Assembly: GCF_025351295.1 (NCBI RefSeq)
Contig: NZ_JANXWD010000026.1
Span: 1 to 41,518, forward strand
DNA length: 41,518 bases
Direction: 5' to 3'
From: Phenylobacterium sp.
GTDB taxonomy: Bacteria; Pseudomonadota; Alphaproteobacteria; Caulobacterales; Caulobacteraceae
The notes under the pieces were generated by a model. That model searched no databases. It worked only from the letters and a program-made list of their open reading frames with translations, and was not told the DNA's origin. The translations under genes and the position numbers were made by a program. Position 1 is the first letter of the stretch. Each line of letters starts with the position of its first letter. Below, one piece after another: positions 38,252 through 41,518 of the stretch.

Positions 38252-38271
38252 CGGTCGTGTTTAGCCTGGGA

Positions 38272-39699
38272 CTAGCGGTTGGACCAAACGCCCGTGGGGG
38301 CGGAGGAGCGTTCCGCGCCCCCCGTGCGGCCGCCGCCATGGCTGCCGCCGCTGCGACCCGCGCCGCCGCCACGGCCGCGGTTCTCACCGCGGCTGGGGCC
38401 CTTGAAGGCCGGCTTGTCGGCCGAGCGCGCCGGAGCGCCCTCGGCGCGGCCGCCGCCGGCGCCGTGGTTGCGATTGCGCTTCGGCTGGCCGCGCGTGCCG
38501 CGCGTGTCGGCGCGCTCCGGCTTGCCGCCCGGATCGGGCATGGCCGCGGTGGCCGCGCCGAGGTGGCGGTCGTTGCGCCGGTCGAACGAGGGGATCCGCT
38601 GGCGGCTGACCCGCTCGATGTCCTTCAGCAGGTTGCGTTCGTCATCCGAGCAGAAGGCCACGGCCGAGCCGTCCGCGCCGGCTCGGGCGGTGCGCCCGAT
38701 CCGGTGGACATAGGCTTCCGGCACGTTGGGCAGGTCGTACTGCACCACGTGGCTGACCGCGTCGATGTCGATGCCGCGGGCGGCGATGTCGGTGGCCACC
38801 AGGACGCGGACCTTGCCGGCCTTGAAGTCGGCCAGGGCGCGTTCCCGCTGGCCCTGGCTCTTGTCGCCGTGGATGGCGGCGGCATCGACGCCGGACTGCT
38901 CCAGCCCGCGCGCCACGCGGTCGGCGCCGCGCTTGGTGCGGGTGAAGACGATGACCCGCTTGAAGGCGGCGTCATCGAACAGCTCGCCGAGCAGGGCGCG
39001 CTTGCGCTGCTGTTCCACGAACAGCACGCGCTGGTTGACCTTCTCGACGGTGGTGGCCTGCGGGGTGACCGAGACCTTCACCGGGTTGGGGTTGAGGATC
39101 TCGGCGGCCAGCTTCTCGATCTCGGTCGGCCAGGTGGCCGAGAAGAACAGGTTCTGGCGCACCTTGGGCACGAACTTCACGATCTTCCGGATCGGGACGA
39201 TGAAGCCCATGTCCAGCATCTGGTCGGCTTCGTCGAGCACCAGGATCTCGACGCCTTCCAGGGTGATGGTCTTCTCGCCCAGGTGGTCCAGCAGGCGGCC
39301 GGGGGTTGCCACCAGCACGTCGACGCCGGGCGCCAGGGCGCGCATCTGGCCGCCGTACTTCACGCCGCCGAACACCACGGCGACGGAGACGCCCAGGTGC
39401 TTGCCGTAGGTCTTGAAGCTCTCGCCGATCTGGGTGGCGAGTTCGCGAGTCGGGGCCAGGACCAGGACGCGGGCGCTGCGGCGCGGCGCGGGTTTCTTGT
39501 TCTCGGCCAGGCGGTGCAGGATCGGCAGGGCGAAGGCGGCGGTCTTGCCGGTGCCGGTCTGGGCGATGCCCAGCAGGTCCTTGCCGGTCATGACGCCGGG
39601 GATGGCCTGCGCCTGGATCGGGGTGGGGACGTCATAGCCTTCGTCGGCCAGCGCCTTGAGCAGCGGCTTGGCCAGGCCAAGGTCGGTGAACTGAGTCAA
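38272..39699 (-). CDS. DEAD-box RNA helicase (RhlE-like)
   Basis: ATP-dependent RNA helicase (475 aa). The Q motif (PTPIQAQAIP), AQTGTGKT, PTRELA, DEAD (VLDEADQML), SAT (FFSATWP), ARGIDI and HRIGRTARAG are all present in order. The last 90 or so residues form an RG/Gly-rich RNA-binding tail (GENRGRGGGAGRSGG). The start is TTG at 39699, giving MTQFTDLGLAKPLLKAL, which matches the family; there is no ATG in the region. Ribosome assembly or cold adaptation is likely. Confidence 0.93.
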   Translation of the reverse strand: MTQFTDLGLAKPLLKALADEGYDVPTPIQAQAIPGVMTGKDLLGIAQTGTGKTAAFALPILHRLAENKKPAPRRSARVLVLAPTRELATQIGESFKTYGKHLGVSVAVVFGGVKYGGQMRALAPGVDVLVATPGRLLDHLGEKTITLEGVEILVLDEADQMLDMGFIVPIRKIVKFVPKVRQNLFFSATWPTEIEKLAAEILNPNPVKVSVTPQATTVEKVNQRVLFVEQQRKRALLGELFDDAAFKRVIVFTRTKRGADRVARGLEQSGVDAAAIHGDKSQGQRERALADFKAGKVRVLVATDIAARGIDIDAVSHVVQYDLPNVPEAYVHRIGRTARAGADGSAVAFCSDDERNLLKDIERVSRQRIPSFDRRNDRHLGAATAAMPDPGGKPERADTRGTRGQPKRNRNHGAGGGRAEGAPARSADKPAFKGPSRGENRGRGGGAGRSGGSHGGGRTGGAERSSAPTGVWSNR

Positions 39700-39888
39700 T
39701 GGATAGTCTTTCGCGTATGCGCCGAACGCGCCCGGTCGGATCCGTCCGAGGGCGCGGAGCGCGGGTCTCTGGGGGAAGCGCCCCGCGTGATGGGCGAATC
39801 TATGGGTCCTTGCGCTCGACAGGCTGAACCTCGTTCTAGAGGTCCCACGCGGCTGGAACGCGGACAGCACTCCGAAGAGCGCAGGGGG

Positions 39889-39917
39889 CACATCGGGGTT
39901 TCGCGGGTTAATGTCAA
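39889..39917 (-). promoter_or_regulatory. Candidate helicase promoter
   Basis: TTGACA (39917-39912, minus) is a perfect -35, inside the inverted repeat GGGTT/AACCC. The -10 17 bases later is poor (CGATGT). If used, the mRNA leader would be close to 180 bases long. Confidence 0.35.
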
Positions 39918-40001
39918 CCCACGCGGGTGGAATTGAGCTGGCGGTTGCCTTTTGGCCGCACGGGCGATGGCGAAGCCGAAGCCGAAGCGTTCCCCATCGG
40001 C

Positions 40002-40198
40002 GGCTCCTCCCCCCGACGCGAAGCGCGAGGGAGAGGCTGGGAGAGGGCCGGCGCGTGCGAACGTGATCCGCGGTGGCTCCAGCCATGACCCCCGAGCGCC
40101 GCCGCCGCGGGACCTTGGGTCACCTCCGCACCATACGACAGGCCCAGCCGGCCCTCTCCCTACCGTCTCCCTCTCGGCTTCGCCGGGGAGAGGAAGGA
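40002..40198. repeat. Family D hairpin-rich intergenic element
   Basis: The left part has a GCG-AA-CGC hairpin and GGGAGAGGGCC; the right part has GGCCCTCTCCC, which pairs with it, and CGGC-TTC-GCCG inside CTCTC/GAGAG. The layout is the same as in families A and B but the sequence is different and the centre longer. It is the only element lying between divergent genes. Confidence 0.75.
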
Positions 40199-40266
40199 CC
40201 GGGTCTACGCCGCCACGCCGCTTCGCGCCGCTTTCCCACACCAGCGGGGGAAGCTAGGAACCCCTC

Positions 40267-40671
40267 ATGACCAAACCCCTGCTCCTGGTGGCTGCCGCCG
40301 CCCTGGTGGACGCCGATGGGCGGGTGCTGCTGTGCCAGCGGCCGGAGGGCAAGGCGCTGGCCGGCCTGTGGGAATTTCCGGGCGGCAAGGTGGAGGCCGG
40401 GGAGACGCCGGAGGCCTGCCTGATCCGCGAGCTGGACGAGGAGCTGGGGATTACCGTGACCCGGAGTTGCCTGGCGCCCTTCGTGTTCGCCAGCCACGAG
40501 TACGAGGCCTTCCACCTGCTGATGCCGCTGTTCCTGATCCGGCGGTGGGAGGGGATGGTGCGCGCGCGGGAGCACAAGGCGCTGGCCTGGGTGAAGCCCA
40601 ACGCCATGGACGCCTACCCGATGCCTCCGGCCGACCCGCCGCTGGTGGCCTGGCTGCGGGATTTGATTTGA
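40267..40671 (+). CDS. mutT: 8-oxo-dGTP diphosphatase (MutT-type Nudix hydrolase)
   Basis: Removes oxidised nucleotides from the pool (134 aa). The Nudix box GGKVEAGETPEACLIRELDEELG covers residues 39-61 in GX5EX7REUXEEXGU order with all catalytic Glu present. CQRPEGKALAGLWEFPGG before it is typical of MutT. ATG 40267 follows AGGAA. It is preceded by the family D repeat and ends 4 bases before a family B repeat. Confidence 0.92.
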   Translation: MTKPLLLVAAAALVDADGRVLLCQRPEGKALAGLWEFPGGKVEAGETPEACLIRELDEELGITVTRSCLAPFVFASHEYEAFHLLMPLFLIRRWEGMVRAREHKALAWVKPNAMDAYPMPPADPPLVAWLRDLI

Positions 40672-40675
40672 GGGT

Positions 40676-40821
40676 TTTCCCTCCCCTTCATGGGGAGGGA
40701 CAGCTTGCCGGAGGCAAGCCGGGTGGGGAAGTGTGGGCCAGAGTGCGGAGTCGGAGCTTGACCCTGAGTTCCCCACCCTGACCGCTTCGCGGTCTGTCCC
40801 TCCCCATAAAGGGCAGGGAAA
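40676..40821. repeat. Family B hairpin-rich intergenic element, copy 3
   Basis: 146 bp, with terminal arms as in copies 1 and 2. Inner stems are GCTTGCC-GGA-GGCAAGC and GACCGC-TTC-GCGGTC. The centre differs from both other copies. It lies between the mutT stop and the stop of the truncated gene at 40825. Confidence 0.92.
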
Positions 40822-40824
40822 TAG

Positions 40825-41338
40825 TCAGTTCAGCCCCGCCCGCCGGACGCCACGCGCCGACTTGGTGGCGTCCACCACGCACTGGCCGGGGTCGGCCATG
40901 GCGTGGAGGCCCAGGCAGTAGATGTCCTCGTAGTGGGTCCCGGCGGCGGCCAGGCACTGGTGGAAGTTGAGCTTGGCGATGTGCAGGCATTCGCCGCTGC
41001 GGGGCTCGGTCATCAGCGACCGGGCGGCGGTGTCCTGGTCGAGGATCGTCAGGGCGGCGACGGCGACGCCGCGGGCGATCACCGGGCTGACGCCGCCGCG
41101 CCAGCCGGGTTCGGCGACGGCGGCGGAGAGCCTGGCGCGGTCCACCGCTTCCGGACGGTAGCCGGCGGCCTGCTTCACCGCGGCCAGGCGCTGGGGGCCG
41201 TTGGGGATGCGGGCGCGCGACCAGGGCTGGCGCTGGACGCTGTAGGCGGCCTTGCGGACCCGTGCGCCGGCCTCGGCCAGGGCTTCGCCGCGGCGGGCGA
41301 GGGCGGCGTTGGCGCGGCTGGCGGCGGCGGGTACTGAA
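40825..41338 (-). pseudogene. 5'-truncated gene of unknown function (Cys-rich C-terminus)
   Basis: The frame is open from the stop TGA at 41352-41350 but has no ATG. The readable protein (about 170 residues) begins VPAAASRANAALARRGEAL and continues SVQRQPWSRARIPNGPQRL. It ends with a block of cysteines and histidines (GECLHIAKLNFHQCLAAAG, YEDIYCLGLHAM, GQCVVDA). The pattern fits an exported protein whose signal peptide is missing. The only inner candidates are a GTG at 41178 and CTG codons. Codon use is GC-rich like the host until about 41338, where the foreign part starts. I do not recognise the family. Confidence 0.65.
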
Positions 41339-41518
41339 TGATCTGGTTTTCAAGGACACCCCGCTTCGCATCGTTGGCCAGCACGTCTCCAATGGCTGGA
41401 TCCCAGATCTGCGTATGCGGATTGAAATTGTTCAGGTGCGGAAAGATTTCCGTTCCTTCTCGCGTGTCCTGAATTACATGCTTGATCTTGTTGAGGTCAT
41501 CCGGATCATGCACGGTTG
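41339..41518 (-). pseudogene. Foreign coding fragment, possibly GH18-like, open at both ends
   Basis: In the minus frame starting at or before 41518 the sequence reads VHDPDDLNKIKHVIQ, HLNNFNPHTQIWDPAIG and DVLANDAKRGVLENQIIQY, then runs into Pro-rich out-of-frame host sequence. G+C is near 50% and codons such as GTA, ATT, GGA and CGA are used, unlike all neighbours. The pattern P-LNNFN-W-LA-D-KR resembles part of a GH18 chitinase-like domain, but this is a weak recollection. The N-terminus is outside the window and the C-terminus is lost at the junction. Confidence 0.45.

Larger units (their letters stand above)
39700..40266. other. 567-bp gene-free region between the helicase and mutT
   Basis: Between divergent genes. 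It holds the helicase leader with several possible hairpins near 39745-39850, a candidate promoter at 39889-39917, and the family D repeat at 40002-40198. AGGAA for mutT is at 40256-40260. No ORF here has a plausible start, codon use and homology. Confidence 0.6.

Noticed and set aside
40688..41392. Minus-strand frame of about 234 codons with an Arg/Pro-rich product at the right edge
   Set aside because: It is a frame shadow of the truncated gene at 40825-41338, with no motif.

Overview
The window is GC-rich chromosomal DNA (I estimate near 70% G+C) with single-copy housekeeping genes of an alphaproteobacterium. The best fit is Caulobacteraceae (Caulobacter/Phenylobacterium-like). The evidence is the infC and SecA sequence types, Caulobacter-style promoter spacing before gpmA, a lipid A type acyltransferase, and dense GC-hairpin intergenic repeats. 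I see no tRNA, rRNA, CRISPR array, prophage or integrative element. The two ends are the only clearly mobile or disrupted parts. An IS1595-type transposase runs off the left edge. At the right edge a gene lacking its 5' end is fused to lower-GC foreign coding sequence.

Left third (1-11.9 kb): transposase; a secreted subclass B3-type metallo-beta-lactamase directly behind infC; two glycosyltransferases; an alpha/beta hydrolase; a galU - TfoX-domain - epimerase operon; an Ala/Pro-rich small lipoprotein; and divergent glmS and glmM. Then come a 53-aa membrane protein behind a foldable leader, a LysR regulator divergent from an AhpD-like protein and a DUF1348 protein, and a periplasmic serine beta-lactamase-fold hydrolase. 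Middle (15.2-23.4 kb): UDP-glucose dehydrogenase, a phosphomannomutase/phosphoglucomutase, an arabinose-5-phosphate isomerase overlapping a small membrane protein, phosphoglycerate mutase, a stand-alone RibD-type deaminase domain, and two tandem pentapeptide-repeat proteins. Together galU, ugd, the PMM/PGM, kdsD, glmS and glmM supply UDP-glucose, UDP-glucuronate, mannose/glucose-1-phosphate, Kdo precursor and UDP-GlcNAc for the cell envelope. The GT9, GT4 and tandem GT2 enzymes and the LpxL-like acyltransferase would use such precursors.

Right third (23.4-41.5 kb): Hsp20; an SCP2 protein coupled to an alpha/beta hydrolase with a 190-residue histone H1-like tail; a HisN-type phosphatase; an XRE regulator; the LpxL-like acyltransferase; SecA (TTG start); a methyltransferase; a thiolase; a parvulin lipoprotein overlapping argJ; a tandem GT2 enzyme; a DEAD-box helicase (TTG start, long leader); and MutT.

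The most striking feature is not a gene. At least four sequence families of hairpin-rich intergenic elements (about 105-200 bp) sit between genes, nearly always where two genes converge and within a few bases of stop codons. They share one architecture: outer GC stems, an inner small hairpin on each side, and a variable centre. The three copies of one family show compensatory changes in their inner stems.
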